DNA of 64,000 nt from Paenibacillus amylolyticus. Lineage in GTDB: Bacteria > Bacillota > Bacilli > Paenibacillales > Paenibacillaceae. The position numbers and the translations under genes are program-made. The notes beneath the pieces were generated by a model, which worked only from the letters and a program-made list of their open reading frames with translations, was not told the DNA's origin and ran no database searches. The stretch covers positions 154,013-218,012 of the forward strand of contig NZ_RIAS01000012.1 of the NCBI RefSeq assembly GCF_003719335.1, read 5' to 3'. This document shows, in pieces, positions 24,415 to 34,013 of the stretch (position 1 is the first letter of the stretch; the number at the start of each line of letters is the position of its first letter).

Positions 24415-26820
24415 ATGGCTGCCATCCTGAAACTGAGTTTTTCTTATCTCACTAAAAATAAAATCCAAAACCTGTTTATTACCATGCTTATTTTACTTTC
24501 CACCCTTCTGGTGTGCACTTCTGTCATCATTTTGGCGAACACAGGCTATCAGTTCAAGGAAATGCATAGCCGAACGAACGGATCTCATCAGATGTTGACA
24601 TTCGAAAAAGAACTAAATGATCCCCAAACGGTGCATGATTGGTGGGTCGCTCAGAACGGTGTTCAGGTCTCGCCTTTGCTTACTTACCATACTTTGTCAG
24701 GTATGACCTTGGATAATGTGGATATCCCCAACATTTATCTGTACATGATGAACACCCCTCCACCTCCATGGGAGGTAGATCAACTCGTATTTGCATCCGG
24801 TAAAGAAAGCCCCTCTCCCGCACAAGGGAATGTATGGATTCCTACCTCGATGGCCTACAGTTATAACATTACTGTTGGTGATGTCGTTCAATTCAGAACG
24901 GGACCTGCTACGCTAAGTCTCACCGTATCGGCGATTGTTGTAGATGTTCCTTACGGAGCACCGTTCAGCAATACAGCAAGAATCTGGATGAACCCTGGCG
25001 ATTATGAACATGATTTCAGCATGTTTGCCGGCAAAGAACATCACATGATGGGCATACATTTCGATGATTACAGTACGAGTTCCAGCTACTGGGATCGTTA
25101 TGCAAGTGAGACAGGCTCCCCTTTTCTGGAAACCAAAATGGAATTCGAAAGTATCTCGTCCTTCTATCTCATTATCAACCAGATCATCGGTTTCATTATG
25201 ATTTTCTTGGGAGCTATCATGATGGTGATTGCGCTCATTACGATTGGTTTTACCATATCCGATGCCATTCTGGCCAACTACAAAACGATAGGTATCCTCA
25301 AGTCGCTTGGACTGACCTCCCGAGCAACCATTGCTACCTACGTTATTCAATATGCCCTGCTGTCTGTTATCGCTGTTCTCCCCGGGCTTGCGCTGAGTAT
25401 GATTGTGTCCAAATTCATTATGAGCATCTCCATATCATCTCTGCGCATAGACAATGTTGAATTCCCCATCAAGGGAATTGGAGCAACTATGCTTGTAGCA
25501 ATGTTGTTAATCGTTCTGATTATTAGTTTTGTTGTGTTATATGCCAAGAAAGCTCGTAAGATTGAACCTGTTCAGGCCATTCGCTATGGTATGTCTGAGA
25601 GCGACAACGTACGTATGGTTAAACGAATGAATTCACCACTAGCACATACGGCTTCATTTGGAAAGTTACCTGTTTCTTTGGTCATAGGCATACGCAGTTT
25701 GATTAAAAATAGCAAAAGTTCCGTCTTAATGATACTTCTGACATCAGTGGCCGCTTCTGTTCTAGTCTTCGGATATGTTGTTCTGACCAGCATCATCGGA
25801 ATCAATCAGACGGCAGCCCAATGGGGGTATGACAATGCCAACATTGCCGCGGTGGTTGTAGACAAAACGACATTTCCAAAAGCGGCGTTGCAACGCGTAC
25901 TGGAAGAAGATCACCGCATCAAAAATGTGGGCTGGCACGGAAACCTTACCGGCGTTATTCCATCCGAAGTTTCATCAAACCATAAAACCAGTCCGTCGAT
26001 CAGTCTTTATTTGGGTGTATTGGATGGGAGCTATAAGGACTCCGGCTTCGAGACGTTAAGAGGTAATAACCCTGAACACGAGAACGAAATTTCCATCGGG
26101 GTCAGTGTGGCCAAGATGTTAAACAAGGATTTGGGAGACCTTATTGATCTCTACATTGAAGGAGAGAAGCGCACATTCATCATTTCGGGTATCTATCAAG
26201 CCATCGCAAACATGTCGGTATCGGGGAGAATCACCGTTCAAGCGGTTCGGAGCGTAAATCCGAGTTACAGCGATGTAGATGTTGCCTTTATTAATGTTAT
26301 CAACCCTTCACAAGCAGGGGCAATTGCAGCCCAACTGAATGAGCAGTTTAAAGACTCTGCATCGATCATCACACAAAAAACACTGCTGGATTCCGTTTTT
26401 GCTGAAGCAGCAAACATTCTCGTATATCCCATGGCTCTAATTGGTCTACTGTTCATCATCGTTACCTTTATGATCATCTTCAGTACCTGCCGGATTAGTA
26501 TTCGCAAAGAAAACAAGACGTATGGCATCTACAAATCAATAGGTATGACATCCGGCAGTATTCGTTCTTCCCTCACGTTTGGTGTCGCATCGTTATCACT
26601 GATTGGTTCGGTGTTTGGCGTTGTTGCAGGCGTATACCTTCTTCCCCGGCTACTTGAACAAGTTCTCTCGCGATATGGAATCGTACACCTTCCCTTGGTT
26701 CTGAATGGATGGGGCATCCTGCTATTCGCCTGTTTGAGTATATTGGCAGCCGCGACTGGATGCTGGCTGGCATCCCTTGAAATTCGCAAGGCATCACCAC
26801 GTATGTTAGTTATTGAATAA
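24415..26820 (+). CDS. FtsX-type ABC exporter permease, 801 aa
   Basis: An 801-residue permease with two FtsX units: a first helix (about residues 15-40), an extracellular region, three helices (about 255-380), a helix near 430-455, a second extracellular region, and three helices (about 675-790), eight in total. GILKSLGLTSR and GIYKSIGMTSG are the paired cytoplasmic elbow motifs of the two units. The 4+4 layout differs from the 10-helix BceB permeases. GGAAGGAG lies six bases before ATG 24415. It acts with the ATPase encoded just upstream; cargo unknown. Confidence 0.9.
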   Translation: MAAILKLSFSYLTKNKIQNLFITMLILLSTLLVCTSVIILANTGYQFKEMHSRTNGSHQMLTFEKELNDPQTVHDWWVAQNGVQVSPLLTYHTLSGMTLDNVDIPNIYLYMMNTPPPPWEVDQLVFASGKESPSPAQGNVWIPTSMAYSYNITVGDVVQFRTGPATLSLTVSAIVVDVPYGAPFSNTARIWMNPGDYEHDFSMFAGKEHHMMGIHFDDYSTSSSYWDRYASETGSPFLETKMEFESISSFYLIINQIIGFIMIFLGAIMMVIALITIGFTISDAILANYKTIGILKSLGLTSRATIATYVIQYALLSVIAVLPGLALSMIVSKFIMSISISSLRIDNVEFPIKGIGATMLVAMLLIVLIISFVVLYAKKARKIEPVQAIRYGMSESDNVRMVKRMNSPLAHTASFGKLPVSLVIGIRSLIKNSKSSVLMILLTSVAASVLVFGYVVLTSIIGINQTAAQWGYDNANIAAVVVDKTTFPKAALQRVLEEDHRIKNVGWHGNLTGVIPSEVSSNHKTSPSISLYLGVLDGSYKDSGFETLRGNNPEHENEISIGVSVAKMLNKDLGDLIDLYIEGEKRTFIISGIYQAIANMSVSGRITVQAVRSVNPSYSDVDVAFINVINPSQAGAIAAQLNEQFKDSASIITQKTLLDSVFAEAANILVYPMALIGLLFIIVTFMIIFSTCRISIRKENKTYGIYKSIGMTSGSIRSSLTFGVASLSLIGSVFGVVAGVYLLPRLLEQVLSRYGIVHLPLVLNGWGILLFACLSILAAATGCWLASLEIRKASPRMLVIE

Positions 26821-26871
26821 CCTAAAAAGAACCCTTACCTATTGAATAGAAAAGTAAGGGCTCTTTTTAGG
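26821..26871 (+). terminator. Terminator of the ABC exporter operon
   Basis: CCTAAAAAGAACCCTTAC pairs with GTAAGGGCTCTTTTTAGG with one mismatch; a long A/T-flanked hairpin directly after the stop codon, usable on both strands. Confidence 0.88.
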
Positions 26872-26941
26872 TTTATATGTTTTGTTTATATGCGTTTTTA
26901 TAATCATATTCTATGCTTGTTCTATAAAAAACTTTGAGTTC

Positions 26942-28018
26942 TTAACCACGCCACTTCTTCGCCAGCTCGCTAATCTGATGTGGTGTTGTGCGGCAGCATC
27001 CGCCAATAATCTGAGCACCAGCCGCAACCCATTGTTCCGATGCATCCTTCATGCTGCCGCAGGATCCTTGGCCGCTCCATGTTTTCGTCTCGGCATCGTA
27101 AATCTCGCCTGAATTCGGGTACACGATGATTGGTTTATCGCAGGCTTGACGTAGAATACGGATCGCTTCCGTGACCACTTCCATCGGAGCACAGTTTAGG
27201 CCAATTGCCGCAATCTGAGGCTCAGAGCCAAAGGTCTGTGCGCATACCTCAAGCGCTGTGCCCTCGCTTATGTTTGTCCCATCTTTTAATGAAAAAGAAA
27301 GCCACGCATGAGCATCAGGAAAATCCTTAAGCAATTCGACAAGAACTCGAGCTTCTTGTAGCGAAGGAATCGTCTCGAACGCCAGAATGTCGGCTCCTGC
27401 TTCAATCAGCGCAGCTATGCGAGGACGGTGAAATGCAGCCAGTGTCTCATCTGATACGCCGTAATGTCCCACATATTCGGAACCATCCGCGAGATAGGCA
27501 CCGTATGGGCCAACAGAGCCAGCAACGATAGGTCGCGGACGACGCAGCTTCTCGCCACTAATGTGAGCACCTTTATGATGTTCACGCTGCTCGTTTCCCA
27601 CGTTCTCGGTTCGTCCCGAAGAAACGTTTACAAGCTGTCCTGTTGAACCTTCACCTGCTGTGGCTCCCTGCACTGCTGCCCATACATCATCTCTGGCCTT
27701 CGCCGCCAGCTCCACTGTTTTGCGAATCAGATCCAGTGCAGCCTCTTCTCCAATTCCACGCTTGCGGAAGCCCTCCACCGTTGCCTGATAACTGGAAGTG
27801 ATTGCACAATCTGCCCCTGCACGGAAATAATCAGCATGCACGTTCACGATAACATCCGGGTTCTCCAGCAGCACGCGTGCAGACCAGAGCGGGTCATCCA
27901 GATCACAGCCATACTGTTCAAGTTCCGTTGCCAGTGCCCCATCCAGAATCATGACCGGATACTTGTCCAGAATTTGCTGTATTGCATTTATATCCTTCGT
28001 TTGCTCACGTTGAGTCAT
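26942..28018 (-). CDS. mmuM: Homocysteine S-methyltransferase
   Basis: A 358-residue zinc methyltransferase that makes methionine from homocysteine, normally with S-methylmethionine as donor. Key parts: ILDGALATELE near the N-terminus, GLNCAP with the first zinc Cys, and GGCCRTTP with the other two. ATG 28018 overlaps the stop of the permease gene (ATGA), so the two are coupled; an upstream ATG at 28075 lies inside that gene and is not used. The protein is about 50 residues longer than the ~310-residue family norm because of a low-complexity insert at about residues 113-160, just before IVAGSVGPYGAYLADGSEY. Second gene of the SAM-riboswitch operon. Confidence 0.92.
   Translation of the reverse strand: MTQREQTKDINAIQQILDKYPVMILDGALATELEQYGCDLDDPLWSARVLLENPDVIVNVHADYFRAGADCAITSSYQATVEGFRKRGIGEEAALDLIRKTVELAAKARDDVWAAVQGATAGEGSTGQLVNVSSGRTENVGNEQREHHKGAHISGEKLRRPRPIVAGSVGPYGAYLADGSEYVGHYGVSDETLAAFHRPRIAALIEAGADILAFETIPSLQEARVLVELLKDFPDAHAWLSFSLKDGTNISEGTALEVCAQTFGSEPQIAAIGLNCAPMEVVTEAIRILRQACDKPIIVYPNSGEIYDAETKTWSGQGSCGSMKDASEQWVAAGAQIIGGCCRTTPHQISELAKKWRG
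27539..27682 (-). other. Low-complexity insertion within mmuM
   Basis: Codons for residues about 113-160 of MmuM, rich in Gly, Glu, Asn, His and Arg. They lie between the helix ending KARDD and the conserved strand VAGSVGPYGAYLADG, which are nearly adjacent in the enzyme as I remember it from other species. The frame is intact. Confidence 0.55.
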
Positions 28019-29409
28019 GAAGTCAGCCCTCTTTTCTTCTTCGTACGATCCGTCCAATAATACACGATATAACACAAAATAATGAATGGAATACCACAGT
28101 ATAAAGCAATCCGCTGCGTCGGGTCAAAAGCGATACCAATACAGGATGCCAGGCACAACACAAACGAAACAATAGGTACGATTGGATACAATGGCGTTCG
28201 ATAAACCAGGTCTTTTACGTCATGTCCTTCCCGCAGATACTGCCTACGGAACATGTACTGAGACACGCTGATGCTCATCCATACAACTACCACAGCAAGA
28301 CCTGAGATCGAAACAAGCGTAATATAAACGGTTCCGGGCGCAATGATGCTGGACAGTAACGCCAGTGCACCACCAGCCATGCTAAGTACAAGTGCATTGA
28401 ACGGTACACCGCGTTTGGTCAAACGGGCAAACCATGGAGAGATGGTTTTTTTATCCGCCAATGACCAGAGCATCCGTGATGAAGCATATAACCCCGAATT
28501 CGCTGCCGATAGAATCGCCGTTAAAATAACAAAGTTCATGATGTCGGCTGCATACGGAACACCTACTCGCTCCATGACAGCAACGAACGGACTCTCCAGC
28601 ACACTCGCATCTGACATCGGCAACAAAGCAGACAGAATAACGATCGTACCAATAAAGAAAATAATTAAACGCCACAACGTGGTATGAATGGCTTTTGGAA
28701 TGTTTTTTTCCGGATTTTCTGTTTCTCCTGCGGCAATACCAATCAGTTCAGTACCCGAAAAGGCAAAATTGACAGCCAGCATGGTCATCAGGATCGCAGT
28801 TGCCCCGTATGGGAACCACCCAGACGCTGTAATGTTGGAAAAGAACGGAGCCGGTTCAGCATCTGCCATAGGAATAATACCAAACATGGCGGCACCACCA
28901 AGAATAATAAAGATGATAATCGTCATCACCTTCACCAAGGAGAACCAAAATTCTGATTCGGCAAAAAGTTTTACCGTGAACGCATTGAACAGGAAGATCA
29001 TCAGGGCAAACAGCGCACTCCAGATCCAGACGTTCACGGACGGAAACCAGCGCTGCATAAGCAGTCCCGCGGCTGTAAATTCCGATCCGAGCGCTACGGT
29101 CCAAGTAAGCCAGTACAGCCAAGCCACCGTGAATCCTGTAGCTGGTCCAATGTATTTAGCCGCATAACTATGAAATGCACCCGTCTCCGGCATATGCACA
29201 GATAGTTCGCCAAGACAGAGCATCACCAGGTACACCACCAAAGCACCGATCAGATAGGACAAAATCGTACCGAGCGGTCCTGCTTGTTGAATGGTATACC
29301 CTGAGCTAAGGAACAGACCTGTTCCAATGACCCCGCCAAGAGAGAGCATAACTACATGCCTTGTTTGCATTTTTCGCTGAAATTGACCTTTATCGCTACT
29401 ATTCTCCAT
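28015..29409 (-). CDS. mmuP: Amino acid permease, likely S-methylmethionine transporter
   Basis: A 464-residue, 12-helix transporter of the AAT group of the APC superfamily: GGVIGTGLFLSSG in helix 1, PETGAFHSYAAKYIGP, and FSGTELIGIAAGETENPEKNIPKAI in the helix 6 region. ATG 29409 is chosen (GGGAG eight bases upstream). The MmuP assignment rests on position: it is coupled by an ATGA overlap to mmuM and lies behind a SAM riboswitch, as expected for S-methylmethionine salvage. From the protein alone a related amino acid would be equally possible. Confidence 0.85.
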   Translation of the reverse strand: MENSSDKGQFQRKMQTRHVVMLSLGGVIGTGLFLSSGYTIQQAGPLGTILSYLIGALVVYLVMLCLGELSVHMPETGAFHSYAAKYIGPATGFTVAWLYWLTWTVALGSEFTAAGLLMQRWFPSVNVWIWSALFALMIFLFNAFTVKLFAESEFWFSLVKVMTIIIFIILGGAAMFGIIPMADAEPAPFFSNITASGWFPYGATAILMTMLAVNFAFSGTELIGIAAGETENPEKNIPKAIHTTLWRLIIFFIGTIVILSALLPMSDASVLESPFVAVMERVGVPYAADIMNFVILTAILSAANSGLYASSRMLWSLADKKTISPWFARLTKRGVPFNALVLSMAGGALALLSSIIAPGTVYITLVSISGLAVVVVWMSISVSQYMFRRQYLREGHDVKDLVYRTPLYPIVPIVSFVLCLASCIGIAFDPTQRIALYCGIPFIILCYIVYYWTDRTKKKRGLTS

Positions 29410-29444
29410 ATAACCTGCTCCCTGCTTCTTCATCCAGAACAAAC

Positions 29445-29475
29445 AAAAAAGACCCACTCTTCCCTAAGAGTGCGC
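29445..29475 (-). terminator. Riboswitch expression-platform terminator
   Basis: On the minus strand CACTCTTA-GGGA-AGAGTG forms a hairpin followed by a T-rich tail (TCTTTTTTG), between the SAM aptamer and mmuP. It should form when SAM is bound, ending transcription. Confidence 0.8.
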
Positions 29476-29500
29476 CGCGACTGACAAATAAAAACAAACG

Positions 29501-29602
29501 CTCCTATCTATCAGGCTTTCACCCGCTGGAATTAGCACAGTATCCTTCAGATCTGTTGCTGAGGTTTCTAAGGGCCAGTCCCTCCACCTCTCTGGATAAG
29601 AA
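29501..29602 (-). ncRNA. SAM riboswitch (S-box leader)
   Basis: Read on the minus strand, the leader has the canonical S-box elements in order: CTTATCCAGAGAGGTGGAGG, GACTGGCCC, AAACCTCAGCAAC, GTGCTAATTCCAGC and a closing GATAGATAGGAG. These build the four-helix aptamer that binds S-adenosylmethionine; the downstream terminator is the expression platform. High SAM should switch off mmuP-mmuM, which fits their role in methionine supply. Confidence 0.95.
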
Positions 29603-29616
29603 AATGATTTTGTATA

Positions 29617-29645
29617 ACTATATCGACTGCTGCCTGATGTGTCAA
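29617..29645 (-). promoter_or_regulatory. Sigma-A promoter of the mmuP-mmuM leader
   Basis: TTGACA, a 17-base spacer, then TATAGT on the minus strand, placing the transcription start a few bases before the S-box aptamer. Confidence 0.85.
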
Positions 29646-29739
29646 CATTTAAATAAACATTAGCTTCCCCAAGCGAGCTTTTGATCCTTTCCTTGGAGCC
29701 GAAGTGAACACATGCAGCATTCCGATTGGGTGCATCAAG

Positions 29740-30945
29740 CTACTCTGTAGAGGAACCTGGATTTACAATATTCGTTTTAATCTCATACGTAATAGGTACT
29801 GTCGCAAACACTTCATCCCAGTTATCTTTTACCTTCTTCCACGTTTTTGGATAATGGATTCGGATACTGTCCCGAAAACCGGCAACGTCAGCTTTATACG
29901 TATGCTGGAGTTTATAGAGCATTTGATCAATCTGTTGATCTACGATTTTAGCAAAATCCTTCTCCAGTTCCTTAAGATAGGCTCCCTTTTCTTCTTTTTC
30001 AGGGGAACGCCAGTCCTCCATTAACCAGCCTTCCGACTCTGCCTTGACGTGGAACGAAATGTCTCCACCTACCACCTTTGGAATGATTTTTATAGTCTTT
30101 TTCTTGATCTCATAGAGAACCGTGAAGCCTTCCTTACTATATGTTTTGATGACCCCGCCCGCCTTTTCCTCAGGCTTAATCCAAGATAATGCTTCAAGGT
30201 CGGTTTGGTTAAGCTCCCCGATAAATTTCGTTGTTTTAGCTTTAAAGATGCTGCCCCCTGAAAATTTATCCTCACCATCTGCATTTAACACATTTTGAAG
30301 CAAAAAGCTTGAGCCAGACTGCATCTCTGCATCCAGTTTGGCAAGCGAAACAGGTTCGAGTATTTTATTCGAAATGTAGGAGTTATTCGTAATTCCCGTA
30401 AGATAAAAAGCCGGAATTCGAGAAGGATCTCTCGAAGTAAGGACATCCAGCGCACGGTGATGGCTAATTAACACAAGGCAATTGGGGCGAATATCGTTAT
30501 CCCGAAGCACAAAATCAAGCAACTGTTGTAGTCCATACTTTTTAGCAATATCTTTGGAAATGACGATTACTTTCAGATGATGTCCAATGAGCGGACGATC
30601 TCGGCGCAAGGAAAACTGACGAAATATTTGAAGCAACGAATCCCCGGTAAGTTGTTCGTTGGAATAAGAAGATTTGCCCGAAGAAGGTGAACCACCCTGT
30701 TCGCTCTGCTGACTGCTTGATTTACCCGGGGCAATCTGAACGGTTGCGGTCACATTTTCTTCCTTGGGATAATCCCCTCCTTGGGCTGATATATTTTTTT
30801 CAAATTTCGTTTCCTGTCCAACATCAATGCCGAGACCCACATACAGACTTAAATCCTCAATTTCCCGGCTGCTCCAGCACCCCGAGATCAGACTGAGAAT
30901 AAGTAAGGCTGAGATGATACGTAGCCATAACCGGAGAGAAATCAT
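29740..30945 (-). CDS. Germinant receptor C subunit (Ger(x)C lipoprotein)
   Basis: A 401-residue lipoprotein. The signal peptide ends at lipobox ISGC (Cys about residue 23), followed by WSSREIEDLSLYVGLGID, the hallmark of Ger(x)C proteins. The body contains DRPLIGHHLKVIVIS and the usual C-terminal domain ending in a YEIKTNIVNPG strand. An unusual Ser/Gly/Gln-rich loop lies at about residues 75-95. AAGGAGG precedes ATG 30945, which overlaps the stop of the B-subunit gene (ATGA). It works with the A and B subunits in the spore inner membrane to sense a nutrient germinant. Confidence 0.93.
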   Translation of the reverse strand: MISLRLWLRIISALLILSLISGCWSSREIEDLSLYVGLGIDVGQETKFEKNISAQGGDYPKEENVTATVQIAPGKSSSQQSEQGGSPSSGKSSYSNEQLTGDSLLQIFRQFSLRRDRPLIGHHLKVIVISKDIAKKYGLQQLLDFVLRDNDIRPNCLVLISHHRALDVLTSRDPSRIPAFYLTGITNNSYISNKILEPVSLAKLDAEMQSGSSFLLQNVLNADGEDKFSGGSIFKAKTTKFIGELNQTDLEALSWIKPEEKAGGVIKTYSKEGFTVLYEIKKKTIKIIPKVVGGDISFHVKAESEGWLMEDWRSPEKEEKGAYLKELEKDFAKIVDQQIDQMLYKLQHTYKADVAGFRDSIRIHYPKTWKKVKDNWDEVFATVPITYEIKTNIVNPGSSTE

Positions 30946-32042
30946 GCGTGTTTACCTCCTTTCTTGCGAATAATGCTAAGCAGCAGCAATACCAAAGGCA
31001 TAATGGCAAACAAAACGACAGATGCATTGCCCAGCATGTCACCTAGTGCAAACGTTTCATATACATTTTTGGGGATCATCGCTGTCAGATAGATGAACGG
31101 TATAAGAACGTACATGATCGTCCGCATCTTCTTGGCTTTAAACAGATCTCGAATCCCGACAGATGCACAGTAATGGGTAATGGCAAAGGTAGAGAAAATC
31201 TGTAAAATCCAGATGACCAGCAATAACGATTCGAAACGCTCAAAGATCAAACCTTGAATCTCAAAACTACGAACCAGATCCAGTGTTGGCCAGGTTCTCG
31301 TTTTAATTCCATCAAGCGATAAACTGCCAACGACCATAACGACCGTGATCAAATAAATCGCTGTAGATATGCCCAGCCCCCATGTCATAGCCTTATTGCT
31401 TTTTTTCGGATTTTGCATATACGCTGTAATGACGAGCATTACTTCATAACCTGTGTATGAAAGCAAGGAAGGTTTCAAGCCTTTGATTACAGGTAAAACC
31501 CCTTCTCCGAGAACCGGTCTTAAATTACTGATTTCGAACAGTTGATTACTCAGCAATATCTCCATCACAAAAATAACCAAGGTAATCGGCAAAATAATTT
31601 CAAACACACGCACGATAACTGGAAGTCCGCCGGAAATCAGATAGATTCCGATCCACATAAACACCATCACAATGGCCCAGGTAGGTGTACGCTCCAACAA
31701 ATACATTCCGGTCACATCAGCCATCACCCGGATTTCAAAAGCTGCAATGACCATAAAATAAATAATGTTGGCACAGCCCAATATGTAAGCAATCCAACGT
31801 CCCGTAATCTCCTGAGTGAATTGGAAAACGGTTTTTTCCGGGAATCTTCGACACAAGGTCACCAATATCATTCCAACACCCGTAATAATCAATCCTGAAA
31901 GGATGATCGAAATCCAGACGTCCGGTGTTCCAACCGCTTTGCCCGTTGTCCGAGGTAGTGTTAATATGCCTGCACCAAGCATGTAATTGACGATTATGAC
32001 CACCGCTTGTGTAGTGCTTATTTTTACTTGGGAGTCATTCAA
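30942..32042 (-). CDS. Germinant receptor B subunit (GerAB/GerKB family)
   Basis: A 366-residue protein with about 10 transmembrane helices, of the spore-germination branch of the APC superfamily. The opening VKISTTQAVVIIVNYMLGAGILTLPRT is typical. Start TTG 32042 has GGAGGTG seven bases upstream. It is the middle gene of the three-gene receptor operon: the A-subunit gene lies 90 bp upstream, and the stop overlaps the C-subunit start. B subunits are thought to bind the germinant; specificity cannot be read from the sequence. Confidence 0.92.
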   Translation of the reverse strand: MNDSQVKISTTQAVVIIVNYMLGAGILTLPRTTGKAVGTPDVWISIILSGLIITGVGMILVTLCRRFPEKTVFQFTQEITGRWIAYILGCANIIYFMVIAAFEIRVMADVTGMYLLERTPTWAIVMVFMWIGIYLISGGLPVIVRVFEIILPITLVIFVMEILLSNQLFEISNLRPVLGEGVLPVIKGLKPSLLSYTGYEVMLVITAYMQNPKKSNKAMTWGLGISTAIYLITVVMVVGSLSLDGIKTRTWPTLDLVRSFEIQGLIFERFESLLLVIWILQIFSTFAITHYCASVGIRDLFKAKKMRTIMYVLIPFIYLTAMIPKNVYETFALGDMLGNASVVLFAIMPLVLLLLSIIRKKGGKHA

Positions 32043-32132
32043 TTTTTAGCACCTCCAGACCATCTGTGGATTGTACGAGGCTAAACTGAACTGCATAGAA
32101 CTTTTTTACATGAAACTTCACTTGAAACATCA

Positions 32133-33845
32133 TTATTTCTTGCGATCTTCATCGGTCGGATTCATCATTTCAGGACGTCTTCTCATCATATTAAGCGGGG
32201 CACGGATGACAAAATCCTTCCAATCGCTCAAATGATATGGAACCGCTGGCGCTATATACGGTACCCCGAAACTGGAGAGTCTGGCCAGATGTGTGCACAT
32301 CAGCAAGAAAAACATAACCACGCCATACAATCCCATGACTGCAGCACTGAACATTGCAGCAAAGCGCAACAATCGCAAGGTCAGTCCTGCACTGTATACT
32401 GGAATGGTAAAGGACGAAATGGCCGTGACTGCTACAACAATGACCAGGAACTGACTGATAATCCCCGCCTGTACTGCCGCCTGACCGATAATTAAACCTC
32501 CAACGATTCCCATTGCAGGTCCGATGGGTTTGGGCAGACGAATCCCGGCTTCCCTTAGAATCTCAATGGACAGCTCCATAATCAAAGCTTCAATAATCGA
32601 AGGAAAGGGCACACCCGAACGGGTTTCAATAATCGTCAGCACCAGTTTCGTTGGAATCAGACCTGGATGGAACGAAATAAAAGAGATATAAAGCGCCGGG
32701 GCAAGCAGGGCTAACATCGCTGCCATAAAACGTAGAATTCGAAGGAATGTACTTGGAATCCAGCGTTCATAGTAATCTTCTGGAGATTGGAGCAGCATGC
32801 TGAACGTAACCGGCACAACCAGAACAAACGGAGTGCCGTCCAGCAAAATAGCTACACGCCCCTCCAATAAAGCACCGATCACACGATCAGGCCTTTCCGT
32901 ATTCAAAACCTGCTGGAAAGGACTCAGAGCATCATCTTCAATCAATTGTTCTACATAACCTGACTCCAGCATCGAATCCATATTGATACTCTTCACACGT
33001 TTTATAACCTCGGTCACGAGTTTAGGGTCGGCAATATCCTGAATATAAGCAATAGCCAATTCTTTTTTGTTCCGGCTGCCCACTTTAAGCTTTTCAATAA
33101 ACAAGCTCTGATCGCTTCCATAACGTCGTAAAATGCCCGTGTTATCACTAAGCTCCTCTGTAAAACCGATACGCGGTCCGCGTAGCAGACCTTCAGATAA
33201 GGGTTCATCCACCCCGCGTGTCTTTAAACTGGACGTTCCGATCAGCATAGCTCCCGGTATGCCATCCACCAACAAACCGTTTTTCCCCACCAATACACCT
33301 GATGCAAGCTCCTGTAGAGATTGTGTCTCCTGAATCTCACTCACGGGAAGAATTTGAGTTTTCAGATACGTGGACAGGAAGTCTGCTTGTTCAGGATGAA
33401 GAAAACTTTCCTGTTTGAGCTCAGGTATACCCTTGATCATTAAAGGTTCAATTAAATATTTGTCGATCAGATCTGTGTCCGTAAGCCCTTCGGTATACAT
33501 GATCGCCACTCTCGTATCCGTTCCTCGAATGGTGAACTCTCGAATATGTACATCTGCATTTTTGCCAAACGTCTCTCGAACCGTTATCAGATCTGTCGTG
33601 TGTCTCCCGGTTAGCTTAATATTGGCATAGTGCCCGGTTTCCGTCCCTGGTCCGATGCCAGCTTCAGCTGGTGAAATGTCCTTCGGCGAAGGAATCGTTT
33701 TATTTTTGCGAGAGAAGCTTCCCCGTTTGATTGCTGTATGGAACCAATTGGTTATGAAATACAGAACAATCGGTACGATAAAAACCATAAGTGCCTGTGC
33801 CCAGATCGTCCATTTCGGTACATAAGATAAGATCGTTGACCACAC
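32133..33845 (-). CDS. Germinant receptor A subunit (GerAA/GerKA family)
   Basis: A 570-residue A subunit. The soluble N-terminal domain includes DVHIREFTIRGTDTRVAIMYTEGL; the LLEGRVAILLDGTPFVLVVPVTF segment precedes a membrane region of about five helices with PFPSIIEALIMELSIEILREAGIRLPKPIGPAMGIVGGLIIGQAAVQAG. Unusually, a hydrophobic helix (about residues 12-35) and a basic, Pro-rich linker come before the soluble domain. The start is uncertain: GTG 33845, behind AAGGGAGG at about 11 bases, is preferred; TTG 33878 lacks a ribosome site. First gene of the A-B-C receptor operon, expected to be expressed in the forespore; I saw no clear SigG promoter. Confidence 0.9.
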   Translation of the reverse strand: MWSTILSYVPKWTIWAQALMVFIVPIVLYFITNWFHTAIKRGSFSRKNKTIPSPKDISPAEAGIGPGTETGHYANIKLTGRHTTDLITVRETFGKNADVHIREFTIRGTDTRVAIMYTEGLTDTDLIDKYLIEPLMIKGIPELKQESFLHPEQADFLSTYLKTQILPVSEIQETQSLQELASGVLVGKNGLLVDGIPGAMLIGTSSLKTRGVDEPLSEGLLRGPRIGFTEELSDNTGILRRYGSDQSLFIEKLKVGSRNKKELAIAYIQDIADPKLVTEVIKRVKSINMDSMLESGYVEQLIEDDALSPFQQVLNTERPDRVIGALLEGRVAILLDGTPFVLVVPVTFSMLLQSPEDYYERWIPSTFLRILRFMAAMLALLAPALYISFISFHPGLIPTKLVLTIIETRSGVPFPSIIEALIMELSIEILREAGIRLPKPIGPAMGIVGGLIIGQAAVQAGIISQFLVIVVAVTAISSFTIPVYSAGLTLRLLRFAAMFSAAVMGLYGVVMFFLLMCTHLARLSSFGVPYIAPAVPYHLSDWKDFVIRAPLNMMRRRPEMMNPTDEDRKK

Positions 33846-34013
33846 CCTCCATTCATCCTCCCTTCTCTGTAAAATCAAACCACAGGTATTCCCGGCTTAT
33901 TGTGTCCTGTTTGCCCATAAAAATTCCGTGAATTTGGCAGGATATGCAATGGAACACTTTCCTTCCTGATGGTTAACAACCGCTTACGATTTGCAGAAAA
34001 ATGATCCAAACAG

